A stretch of DNA of 64,000 bases from Dermacentor variabilis (taxonomy: Eukaryota > Arthropoda > Arachnida > Ixodida > Ixodidae). The notes beneath the pieces were generated by a model. That model searched no databases. It saw only the letters and a list, made by a program, of their open reading frames with translations, and was not told the origin of the DNA. Positions within the stretch are counted from its first letter, which is position 1; the number at the start of each line of letters is the position of its first letter. Location: the NCBI RefSeq assembly GCF_050947875.1, contig NC_134569.1:38052277-38116276 (forward strand), in the 5' to 3' direction. Positions 47,866 to 57,149 of the stretch are shown piece after piece. A program made the position numbers and the translations under genes.

Positions 47866-48203
47866 CAGGAAAAGTGCTCGCGACCGTGCTAAAGAAACTG
47901 GACGATCACCCCTTGACAAAAAAAGAAGTTCTAGGACACTGGTCCAGACGGGTTTCGTCACTCAAGGCTTGAAGGGTTCTGCTCAAGTTCTTAAGGGCTT
48001 GTGAATTGTGCCAACGACTTTGAAAGTTGTAGCGCGTAGCATGGCGTTGTTGTGTGAATTTTTCTCAGATTATTATTTTTTCTCAGATTTTCTCAGATTA
48101 TTTTTTATTTGTTTCTCCCTACACCTTTTAATCCCTTTACCTCTTCGCCAGCACAGGGTAGCCAGCCGATACTTACATTGCCTTACCTCCCTGTCATTCC
48201 TTC

Positions 48204-48250
<47 letters not shown>
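47866..48250 (+). mobile_element. LINE (I-clade-like) 3' end, copy 2
   Basis: The frame up to 47972 reads VLATVLKKLDDHPLTKKEVL, GHWSRRVSSLKA-stop, the C-terminus of a LINE ORF2. It aligns codon by codon with 9-107 of this window, where the frame stays open longer; here a TGA truncates it. The 3' UTR carries the same blocks as copy 1 (CACAGGGTAGCCAGCC, TTACCTCCCTGTC) plus an insertion-like TTTCTCAGATTATT repeat (48059-48103), and ends in a (CT)n tail to 48250. Confidence 0.8.
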
Positions 48251-48659
48251 AAAAGCAGGCTTTATCGCCTGATTTGCTTTGTAAGGGCGAAATAAGACAC
48301 ATATTCGATAAATTTTATTTAGTAAATGATGAGAACACATTAACAGCGAGCAAGAGCAAGTCACTCAGTCTTATCTATGCCAGACAGACGCTTTCTTCTA
48401 CTCTTTTCACTTGGATGTGTCAAGACGTAAAAGATGAGGGAAAAAAGCGGACAGTGCCCTAGAAATCACGGAAGAGTGTTTCTAATGACCCTTCGTCATT
48501 ATTTAGCTGACTCTAATACATTCTGTTTGATAAGATTTTCCTCTGCGCCTCCAAGCTCTCGTGCTTTCTTTTCATACTAAAGGGGCCCTAAGTATATGGC
48601 TTGTGATGACAGCAACAACTGAGGTTATGAATGATACCAAAGCATTCTTGTTCTGGTAC

Positions 48660-48660
48660 A

Positions 48661-48708
<48 letters not shown>

Positions 48709-48724
48709 AGGAAAGAAAGAAGGA

Positions 48725-48787
<63 letters not shown>

Positions 48788-48788
48788 C
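48660..48788. repeat. (GAAA)n microsatellite
   Basis: About 32 GAAA units with two GGAA variants at about 48709 and 48721. The region 48251-48659 before it is unassigned. Overlapping Lys/Glu/Arg and Phe/Leu/Ser frames here are not genes. Confidence 0.97.
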
Positions 48789-49555
48789 ATCGAGAGTGAC
48801 GGTCACGCATGAAAGAGAGCATAGCTAACAGTTACTAAGGGCTACTCATACGCTATATTTCTTTCCTGTTTTGTTAGCTTTGCGGGCTCAATACGCGTCC
48901 CTGAGAAGTAAAAAAGGCCCGGTCGGCATACCGAAGTAATGTAAGGATATTTACATGGAACTCGAAGTGTCTTATAAATGGAGCGTAGATGAAATACGAC
49001 GACCTCGTACGACAGTGTTGGAGAAGCTGCGACCGTAAGATTTACGTTCACGTCTAACCGAAGAAAGCAATGACTGTGCGCCGCAGTTTTTGGGAGGAAC
49101 ACACCAAACAAAATTAATGAGACTCTTACCTGGAAAAAAACATCAAACAACTAAAATCTCAATTTATTACGTGGGAGTCAACTATAATAACCATCGCTTG
49201 AGGGGTGTAATCGAAGTTTTCCAGCGATTATTGTAAATAGCACTTCGCATTATTACGACTGTATTTACAAGAGCACACAAAGAAAAATTTGCTCGGACGC
49301 CCATTATAGTGATGAAAGCTTGTAACAGGCAACAATGTGGGATAAAATTGGTTCCAACTGGAGAGACGTGCAAGCGGTACACTTTCAGTTGCACCACTCA
49401 ACATATATGAAAAACATAAATTTCTTACGAAAGTCAAAAGCCTCAGTTACGCCCAAACGTCGAATCATCGATTGGAATAGTATATCTTGCCGTAGACTAG
49501 TTAAATTACCAGTTGTGGTGTCACGCGCGCATAGGCAAACATCAGCAGATCTCAC
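48789..49555. other. No gene seen
   Basis: Unassigned. Its right part probably continues the GC-rich repeat at 49556 but has no counterpart at the other copy. Confidence 0.4.
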
Positions 49556-49835
49556 TCGATGACCGCGGGCACTACGTCTCTGAGCGCTGCAGCGTGATGA
49601 GGAGAGGCAGCAGAGAGCAGCGAGTGCTCGGCGCTGCCTCTAGCTTCAACGCGTTTTCGAAGCTTGAGCTTGGGCGACCTTGAAAACCCTAGGCGCGCGA
49701 GAACACAACGCACACGAAGCCACAAGACGCCTCTGCTCTCGTATAGGCCTCGTACCCGCCGCAGATTTTCTCCAAGCAGAGCGCGCGCGGCCGGGCTCAA
49801 CCACGCCACGCACTCCAACGGCCGGGCTAACGCGC
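49556..49835 (-). repeat. GC-rich interspersed repeat, copy 2 (inverse of 2560-2880)
   Basis: On the minus strand the blocks GTTGTGTTCTCGCGCG, GCGTTGAAGCTAGAGGCAGC, CACTCGCTGCT and GCGGTCATCGAGTGAGAT appear in the same order as at 2700-2850. This copy is longer between the blocks. Long frames on both strands (up to 157 codons) come from its GC-rich composition and carry no domain. Confidence 0.6.
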
Positions 49836-50165
49836 TCACAAGCGGTAGAAATGCGGCATATAAAGAAATGTCCATTGTTTGCCAATGCAATGCCACGCGC
49901 GGGCAGTCTCAATACTTCGTACGATGGGTAACTTGGTCCGTCCGATGGCTTCCAACATCCCCGATTTCGAAAACTGCATTTTTTTTCGTAGAGTCCAACC
50001 GCCATGCTGGCACACGGTTATCGGTTCCACAGTGCGGGTTGTCCGTTTACAACCCGGCACGGCGGGAAAGTACGGCAGGGTGTTTCCACGTCCACCCTCG
50101 AGTGCGAGTGAATCTCAATATTTATGTCGCGATATAGACACAGTGCGCCGCACATGCCGACGGAT
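49836..50165. other. No gene seen
   Basis: Unassigned sequence between two repeats. Confidence 0.4.
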
Positions 50166-50340
50166 ATTTTTATTTATTTATTTATTTATTTACGTAGGAT
50201 ACCTTCAGGGCCATATGGCAATAAAGAGGGGAGTGGTTACAGAGTAGTAGTGCAAAGCAAACAAACGAGTGCAGTCACTTCTGTTATTACAATAATTCTC
50301 TTGATTATACAATGTTAGCTACCGTTTCGCGGAAAAGTTT
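50166..50340 (-). mobile_element. CR1-like LINE 3' UTR and tail, antisense
   Basis: On the minus strand, CTCTTTATTGCCATATGGCC and CTGAAGGTATCCTACGTAAA lead into (TAAA)n at 50166-50193, a CR1-type 3' end with a short-repeat tail. No coding part is visible before the gypsy sequence begins. Confidence 0.55.
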
Positions 50341-50351
50341 GTGAATAGTCA

Positions 50352-51553
50352 AGGGGAATGACGGACTTGAACGGGTGATAGCTTACGCTAGCCTTTCGCT
50401 GTCAAGAGCGGAAGACAATTATTCTACGACCGAAAAGGAAGGCCTCGCCATCATTTGGGCTACAGCGAAATTCCGCCCTTACCTATATGGCAGGCCGTTC
50501 AACGTCGTCAGCGACCATCACGCGTTGTGTTGGCTAGCGAACTTAAAGGACCCTTCAGGACACCTGGCACGGTGGAGCCTCAGACTGTAAGAATATGACA
50601 ACACTATAATCTACAAGTCCGGTCTAAAACACTCTGATGCAGACTGCCCATCACGCGTCCCCGTTGACCCTCCGCCACAAGACGACGAGCATGATGACGC
50701 CATCCTTGGAATAATAAGCGCGGAAGATTTCGCTGAACAGCAACGGGCAGACCCGGAGATAAAATGCCTCGTCGAATATTTGGAAGGGAACATCGACGTC
50801 TTCCCTCAGGCATTTAATCGAGGATTGTCTCCGTTCTCGCTTCAAAACAACCTACTCGTCGAGAACTTCTCACCGGTGCGCGCCAACTACCTTCTTGTTG
50901 TTCCTTCAGCGCTGCGTTGAGAAGTACTGCACGCCCTACGTGACGTTCCGACAGCTAGGCACCACAAATTATCCCGGAGGCTTTCGAAGATACAGGAAAA
51001 GTATTACTGGCCGCGCCTGACCGCTGACATCGCCCGTTACGTCTAGAGAAGCCGAGACTGTCAGCGACGCAAGACACCACCGACAAAGCCAGCGGTATTA
51101 CTACAGCCGATCGAGCCTCCTTGCCAACCATTTCAGGAGATCGGGATGGACTTGTTGGGAACCTTTCCAACGTCAACATCCGTAAATAAGTGGATCGTCG
51201 TGGCGACGGACTACCTCACCCGCTTCGCTGAAACGAAAGCTCGGGAGAAAGGCAGCTCAGCCGAAGTGGCGAAATTCTTCGTCGAGAACATCCCGATGCG
51301 ACATGGCGCTCCAGAAGTCGTCATCACCGACCGAGGAACGGCCTTTACAGCGGAGCAGTACAGCCAGACAAGCCAAAGGAGGACAACAAAGAAGCCCAAC
51401 AGCTCGCCCGCCTGTGGATCAAGAACCAGCAGAGGACCGACAGCCGACACTACAACCTTCGACGACGCTACGTCGAGTACCTGCCCGGCGACCGTGTTTG
51501 GGTTCGAATCCCAATACGCCGACGAGGACTTAGCGAGAAGCTTTTAGGCCGCT
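50352..51553 (+). pseudogene. Ty3/gypsy pol remnant: RNase H, integrase with internal deletion
   Basis: One frame (50363 to about 51360) holds [40 protein letters not shown] (RNase H, with its Glu and second Asp), the linker, YLLVVPSALR, the zinc-finger region (RHHKLSRRLSKIQEKYYWPR ... DCQRRK) and the integrase core with GMDLLGTF and EVVITDRGTAF (first two catalytic Asp). Only three in-frame stops interrupt it (50588, 50918, 51043). The first zinc Cys is lost (YVKTC-like becomes YV-stop-RS). After AEQYS the frame shifts directly to LARLWIKNQQRTDSRHYNLR and GDRVWVRIPIRRRGLSEKLL, which belong well downstream, so the part with the catalytic Glu was deleted. It ends at 51553 against an antisense LINE. 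Less decayed than 22675-23851. Confidence 0.88.
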
Positions 51554-51920
51554 ATTTACTTTTACTCCCAGGCTGGAAAGTTCCGGCGTCTGCAGGCTGA
51601 GAAGAGCCGCCTTGGAGTCGAAGAAGATGGCTGCCAGGTTCACTAGCAGCTCCTCCGTGAGTTGGTCGACGGCAAGGCGAAGGCCTGCTACTTCCGCTGC
51701 TGTTGAGCTCGCGTGTGCCGGGAGGCGACACAGCTTGCTTTGCAGCAGAGCGGGTGCTACGCAGGCTGCCGTTGATGAGCCTGTTTCTGGTACCAGCGAG
51801 CCGTCGATGGAGATGTGGAGGCGGCCCCTGTGACTCTTGTGGAGGAGAGAGGCTGCCGTCTGCTGGAGAGCACAGGTTGAGGAGTGCCTCTTCGAGACCC
51901 CCGATAGTTCTGTTGTGATT

Positions 51921-51932
51921 TGGACAGGTTGT
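51921..51932. repeat. Target-site duplication, left copy
   Basis: TGGACAGGTTGT occurs here and at 52381-52392, exactly flanking the inserted LINE 3' fragment. It belongs to the antisense host LINE. Confidence 0.85.
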
Positions 51933-52380
51933 TACGCCTCGTGTGAGGACTATGGTAGCGAGGAGGCTCTTTAACACCTTCTCTGTGACTGCTCTCGCTA
52001 CAATTTACAGAGACGATCGCTCGCAATGGTGATAGCGCGCTTTGACCAAGGGCCTCAATCAGAAACTTATTTTAATATGACAACATCACAAGCCATCGCA
52101 GCGGAGGGCGACGAGGGCACCGTTGCAGTTTTTAAAAGCAACAGAAGCGGCTGTAGCCTGAACAGATGTTTATAGTGCTGCAAGTGCTACAGTGCTGTGC
52201 GGTGACGGTATGCGGTGACAGTGACCGACTGTGATTGTATGTCTATGCTCCCTTTTTTCTTTATCTCAACTTTGCTATCACTATACCACCCCCTCCCCTC
52301 TCTCCCCAGCGTGGGGTAGCAAACCGGATCTCCCATCTGATTAACCTCCCTGCCTTTACCCTTTCGTCTCTCTCTCTCTC
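51933..52380 (+). mobile_element. LINE 3' fragment nested inside an antisense LINE
   Basis: The frame reads YASCEDYGSEEAL-stop-HLLCDCSRYNLQRRSLAMVI and ARFDQGPQSE, the zinc motif and C-terminus of LINE ORF2. The 3' UTR follows with CAGCGTGGGGTAGCAAACCG, TGATTAACCTCCCTGCC and a (CT)n tail to 52380. It is flanked by a 12-bp direct repeat (51921-51932, 52381-52392), as expected for target-primed integration of a 5'-truncated copy. The in-frame TAA replaces a residue in the zinc region, so it arose after or during insertion. Confidence 0.85.
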
Positions 52381-52392
52381 TGGACAGGTTGT
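52381..52392. repeat. Target-site duplication, right copy
   Basis: Exact copy of 51921-51932, directly after the (CT)n tail of the nested LINE. Confidence 0.85.
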
Positions 52393-52740
52393 CGTTGTGG
52401 TGGCGATTGCTGTACTGCATTTGCTGGCGTGTTCCCTATGACCTCCTCATAAAGGCAGCACAGCCGCGCCATCTGTGACGAGGGCTAAGACCGTAGGCGC
52501 GCCGGGAGGGTACGGCCATCTGCGGCATGGTGTAGGCGGTTGATCTGCCACAGCCCCTGTTTCAGGAAGAGGAGCGACAGGGGCCATGCTCCGGCCTAGG
52601 CCAGAGTGGCAGCCACCTTTGAGGTCCGGGGGAGCCCAAGGCAGAGCTGATGCTCTTTTCCAAAGTTCACATCCGCTTGACTCTTGCCCCCGGATATAGC
52701 AGCGTTTCAGCGATCTCCTTTTGTGGACTTTCTGTGAACG

Positions 52741-53675
52741 TGCCGTTAACGTTCGAACGAGCACAAATATTAACTGCCGCTTATCGTTCGCGGCTGGGCT
52801 GCGTGTCAACTCCCATTATATGAACGTGTTGCTGAGTCATGATCCATACTTGCAGGTTCAAGGGGGGGGGGCACCTTAGGACGGGCCAAAGGAAGACGGA
52901 CACAGGACATACTCTACTCGCAATTAAGCACTAAAGTTTATTCATAGCGGACAGCACACACATAAAGAAGCATAGAAGGTGCGCTGACGGTACGCAGATA
53001 AGTTGCAAGGAACATCGCACTCATTTTATAACGCCAGTTAATGACGCACAATAAAGACTCGCTCTTTTGCTGTTTTCCTCATCACTCGGACAATCTCACT
53101 GCGCACCTATCAGAATGATTAACTTAGATCAGTAAAATTAGAATTTTCTTATAGTGTTTTTGTCCGTAAGCAGGACTGAGACAATGAACGAGAGCGAGGG
53201 AAGGGCGGAATCAGTGTAAGAGAAGACAAACGTACATCGTGAACACAATATCCCCTCTTTCGTATACGTAAGGAGGAACGTGTGTCGGCAGCCGCAGGCG
53301 CAGAAAATACCAGAATACCTAAGCCTGAGATTACCGGATAAAGGCTTTCGCGAACGTTACCCAACTCTTGCGCAGCAGGCATTTCTCGTTTTTACGCGCT
53401 CAGCGTAGGCACAGCCCGAGTGATATTCCCCATACGCCGTTGCGTTAACAAAAGATGATCGCCCTCGCGATATAACCAAGAGGGCTGCTGTAGCAAGTAT
53501 GGTTTCATCCCTCTGTTTATTCTTTTACATCAAACCATTACTTCTGAAAGAGCAGTCCATAGAGTAAAAACGAAAGGAAAGGCGAGGTCTCGCGTCAGAA
53601 AGGTTGCGAAAAATACTCGCAAAACGACAAAGAAAAGTAAGGCGCAATGTGGCGGATTTTGAAGAAGTGTGGCTC
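52741..53675. other. No gene seen
   Basis: A G homopolymer lies at 52862-52870. TTGCTTCTTTATG-like and CTATGAATAAACTTTAGTGC on the minus strand (about 52930-52970) could be a retroelement polyadenylation region. The rest is unassigned. Confidence 0.4.
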
Positions 53676-53682
53676 GAGAGAA

Positions 53683-54375
53683 AGAGAGAGAGAGAGGAAT
53701 ACAGGAAGGCAGGGATGTTAACCAGTCAATAGTCTGGTTGGCTACCCTACGCTGGGGGATGGGGGAAGGGGAAGAGAGAGAAGGGAGAGAGAAGGTGTAG
53801 ACACGTGTACAGAGAGCCCTTGAGTTAAACCAGTCAGCCTTGTGCAGTCTTGTGCGCCTTGTATGTGCGGTATTCCACTCTGCTAAGGAGATTGTGCATG
53901 CTGGAATGCCAAGTTGTCTGGCGGCGTCGGTCTTTGAGAGAGGAATGGGGACGCAGCGGTCTTCCTGGTTTGACGTCCGAGCTGCCTTATCGGCGTCATC
54001 ATTTCCAATGATACCGCAATGACCTGGTATCCACTGGAAAGAGATATCATGGCCTTTTTCTCTTAAATGATGGACAAGTTCCACGATTTCGCACGTGAGC
54101 TGATAGTGAGTTCTATGTCGGAGAAACGACTGCACACATTGCAAGGCCGGCCTTGAATCGCAGAAGAATGCCTATTTTCTAGGACTTTCAGCATTTATCA
54201 CTTAAAGCGCGTCAAGGAGAGCCGCGAGCTCTGCAGCTGCAGACGTAGCGACATGGGAACTCTTGAACCGCTCAATTATTCTCATTGCTGGTATAACCAC
54301 AGCGCCACCGGAACTGGCTGATGAAGTTGATCCATCATTGTCGACGTGTGTGCAGTCGCTGTATTTCTCTTACAA
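53683..54375 (-). pseudogene. LINE ORF2: RNase H domain and 3' tail
   Basis: RNase H blocks on the minus strand, with their catalytic residues, are HVDNDGSTSSASSGGAVVIP (Asp), TSAAAELAALLDAL (Glu), FFCDSRPALQCVQSFL (Asp) and FQWIPGHCGIIGNDDADKAA (Asp); all four are present, although stops and frameshifts separate the first two from the last two. The domain removes RNA from the RNA-DNA hybrid. The 204-codon frame (53530-54144) goes on through LAEWNTAHTRRTRLHK and then into 3' UTR sequence (IPQRRVANQTIDWLTSLPSC is the translated tail signature), which shows a deletion of the usual zinc motif and C-terminus. Confidence 0.85.
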
Positions 54376-54864
54376 GAGAAGTAAAGTTAGTTGCTTGAGC
54401 GCTGATGATGGTGAGTCCGACTTTTTCTGAAGTCCTGGGATTGTAAGGTTGTCCTGGGATGTACGGCGTATACACCATGGAGGAATGGAAGGCCTTGCCG
54501 CAGGTGTGTAACCTGACCTGAAAGAGGCACGGTGCGCGAAGACAGTCGCACTGAATGTCGTGTGGGGCCTATCTACTGGGAGACTTGCTAGGTGATGGGT
54601 AGGGGTCCGGGCGAAGTGTCTTATGTGCACGCGCATTGTTTCAATGCTAACGTGTGTTCTGATAGTGGAATCTTGAGCGACTCCAACTTGAGTCGTTGAC
54701 GCATTCCACGGTAGACCAAGTCATATATTGAGGGCTTGGGCTTGGATGCTTTGGATTATATTCAGGTAAGTTCTGCAGGTGTTGGGCATGACCGGTAGGC
54801 TGTACCGCAGGAATCCACTAAAGAGGACCCTGTGCAGTTGCAGCATAGAGTGTATTGGCACTCC

Positions 54865-56130
54865 CTAGGTCTTTCCTGCAAGGAACTTAAACATATGGCA
54901 AATTCCTGTCAGGCGTTTTTTCACATAGTTCACATGGGGGGTCCAGGAGAGATTTTCGTCAATGACGACCTCCCAAAATCTGTCACTCATGCTGTACGAG
55001 ATCAGTTGTCTATCGACGGATATGACGTATGGAGACATTGATTTTCTGGTAAATGCCACCACAGCGCACTTTTCGTATGATATATGAAGTCCTTGTTCTC
55101 GAAGGTAGGATGATGTTAAAGTGGCTGACTTCTGAAGCCGCGCACGAAGCTGCAGTCGTGTCACAGCTGACGTCCAAATGCAAATGTCGTCGGCATAGAT
55201 GGAGAGCCTAACGGTGCCTGGCAGGATGTCGGCGAGTCCAGTGAGTGTTAGACTGAAGAGAGTTGGGCTGAGTACTCCGCCTTGAGGCACCCCACGGCTA
55301 CTGTAAAGCTGGGAGCTCGGGCCATCTTCGGTAAGTATGAAAAAGGATCTCTTATGTATATAGCTACTTATCCAGAAATAGACTTTCACGCCAAGTACTA
55401 TTGCCTCTAACGTGTTGAAAATCACTTCGTGCGTTACGTTATCGTACGCTCCTTTAACATCCAGAAACAGGGCAGCAGATAATCTTTCGCAGGACTTCTG
55501 GTGCTCGACGTACGTCACCAAGTCGATGACGTTGTCTATGGAAGAACGGCCACGCCTGAAACCGGCCACCGCATCTGGATATACCTGATAATGTTCGAAG
55601 TACCATTCTAGCCGTGCTAGAACCATCCTCCCCATTAGTTTTCCGATGCAAATGGCAAGCGCACTTGGTCGGTATGATGCAATGTCTACAGGCGACTTGC
55701 CAGGCTTGAGCAGTGGAATTAGGCGACTGGTCTTCCATTCCTGGGGAACCGTACCTGTCTGCCAGGAGCTGTTGAATAAGAGCAGGAGCACTTTCCGAGC
55801 CTTTTCGCCAAGATTACATAGGGCACGGTAGGTTATACCGTCGGGTTCTTGTGAAGATGAACACTTGCACAAAACCAGTGCAGCTTCGAGCTCATCCATG
55901 GAGAAAGGACTGTCCATGCGGGGGACGCGTGAAATCGGTGAGTGGTGGAGCGTTGATGTTCCAGCGGAACTAGTTTCGCCAGCAGTCCTCCTGCAGAAAG
56001 CTTCTGCTACGTCAATCTCGCTGCATTGTTGGTGAAGGGCCAAAGACTTAAAAGGGTGGCGCTGCTGAGGGGTTCCACGGAGACCACAAACAGTTCTCCA
56101 TATGTGAGACAAAGGTTTTCGTGGATCCAA
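54865..56130 (-). pseudogene. LINE ORF2: reverse transcriptase domain
   Basis: This is the longest open frame in the window, 421 codons. Motifs in order: FSMDELEAALVLCKCSSSQE-PDGITYRAL (about 76-104), WKTSRLIPLLKPGKSP and YRPSALAICIGKLMGRMV, GFRRGRSS (190-197), ALFLDVKGAYDNVTH (motif A, about 220-234), RGVPQGGVLSPTLFSL (motif B, about 279-294), LSIYADDICIW (motif C, about 309-319) and then the thumb (HISYEKCAVVAFTRK, WTPHVNYVKKRLTG). The catalytic Asp residues of motifs A and C are intact. It makes cDNA primed from nicked chromosomal DNA. Frameshifts separate it from the endonuclease upstream and from the connection region downstream, where ALKQLTLLLL-stop (54370) leads toward RNase H. Confidence 0.92.
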
Positions 56131-56639
56131 AGATTCGCAGAATGACTTCCATCTTTGAGAAGCAAGTTTGTTCAGGCGACGCTGAATTTTCTTTTAAGTT
56201 ATTCTGGCCAACCTCAAGTCATGTACAGACTTCGTGCGCCTGTATCTTCGCTCGGCACGACAACGAATTGCACGAAGCTTCTCTAGCTCAATGTCGTATT
56301 CCGTGCGTGTGTACATTCTCAGAAGCGAATGTTTCGCAGCCTCTAGGGCACCTTTATGATGTCCTCTAGGCTAGAGGACAAGTCATCACGACAGCCGTCT
56401 TCGACAATTGACTTGAACATTGGCCAGTCGATACACTGTGTGACGCCGGCTAACCTGGAGTCCGTCAACCAGCCCTTCAACCCTAAGATAAGTGGGTGGG
56501 TGGTCACTTCCCCACCTTTCAATATCCGGAAACCACCTGACCTTTCTATTGAAGGAGCGTGAAACAAAGGTGAGGTCCAGCAGCTACAGTAGGCAGTTCC
56601 ACGCAGAAAGGTGGGACTTCCATCATTTAACAAGCACAG
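56131..56639 (-). pseudogene. LINE ORF2: end of endonuclease and linker, frameshifted
   Basis: The minus strand carries LLNDGSPTFLRGTAY and, in another frame, ERWGSDHPPTYLRVEGLV, which includes the SDH motif of APE endonucleases (catalytic His). It then has LAGVTQCIDWPMFKSIVEDG and a basic linker toward the RT. At least two frameshifts occur in this segment. Confidence 0.7.
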
Positions 56640-57149
56640 TTACTGTTCGGAGGCAAATGACCCTAATCTTCTGCCTCTCGAGTTTATCTTAGAGCTTCCC
56701 CAGAGATGGTGGTGGGCATCAAAATCTCCAGTAATCACCAAAGGCTGTGGAGTCGCTGTCGTGATTCGCCGTGATCTCTCGCAGTCCAACCGACTTGAGG
56801 GCAATATATAGGCTCCAATTAATGTGAAAGTGAGCTTGCCTTTCTTCACTGTCAGGCATACGTATTGGTTTTCTTGGTCAGGTGACACTCTATGATGGAC
56901 ATACGTAAGATTACGTCGCATGAATACGTTGATCTTGCTGCATTCTCCGTGGGAGGCGGACATGAAACACTCATACCCGGACAGTCTGATGCTATCTGAT
57001 ATGGGCCCGCTGATGACGATGACTGGGAACTTATTCATGAACACAAACTGCCGAAAGTCCGACATGCGTGACTTCAGTCCTCTGACGTTCCACTGAAATA
57101 TCGACGCGTTCCGGACTTCGTCACGAAAAGACGGCTTCTGGAGAGCCAT
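56640..57149 (-). pseudogene. LINE APE-type endonuclease, N-terminal part
   Basis: From MALQKPSFRDEVRN the frame reads IFQWNVRGLKSRMSDFRQFV, VIVISGPISDSIRLSGYECF and PLVITGDFDAHHHLWGSSKI. These are the WN.RGL, substrate-loop and GDFNAHH motifs of the exonuclease-endonuclease-phosphatase fold that nicks target DNA for LINE integration. The residue expected to be the metal-binding Glu (in an ISEP/ISES-like context) is Gly here (ISGP), and GDFN is GDFD. The frame is continuous with ORF1 upstream and closes at 56640 before the SDH motif. The alignment of the Glu site is from memory of the family. Confidence 0.8.

Larger units (their letters stand above)
51552..52740 (-). pseudogene. I-clade LINE ORF2 thumb and RNase H, antisense, interrupted
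   Basis: Read on the minus strand from about 52670: LCLGLPRTSKVAATLA-stop-AGAWPLSLLFLKQGLWQI, LHHAADGRTLPARLRS-stop, MARLCCLYEEVIGNTPANAV, then across the insertion at 51933-52380 into PVQITTELSG, ASLLHKSHRGRLHISIDGSL (RNase H first Asp), SSTAAEVAGLRLAVDQLTEE (catalytic Glu) and AAIFFDSKAALLSL (third Asp). The frame is continuous once the inserted LINE is set aside, with two stop codons in the thumb region. The RNase H residues are intact up to the break at 51552, where the copy is cut off against the gypsy remnant and lacks its 3' end. Confidence 0.82.

Noticed and set aside
48561..48828. Several Lys/Glu/Arg- and Phe/Leu/Ser-repeat frames on both strands
   Set aside because: All are products of the (GAAA)n repeat at 48660-48788.
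49552..50247. Overlapping long frames on both strands (up to 157 codons)
   Set aside because: They lie in a GC-rich dispersed repeat with few stop codons in all frames, and no domain was recognised.
51552..52380. 5' inversion by twin priming of a single LINE
   Set aside because: The antisense LINE continues beyond 52392 in the same frame and a 12-bp direct repeat flanks the sense fragment, so a nested insertion explains it better.
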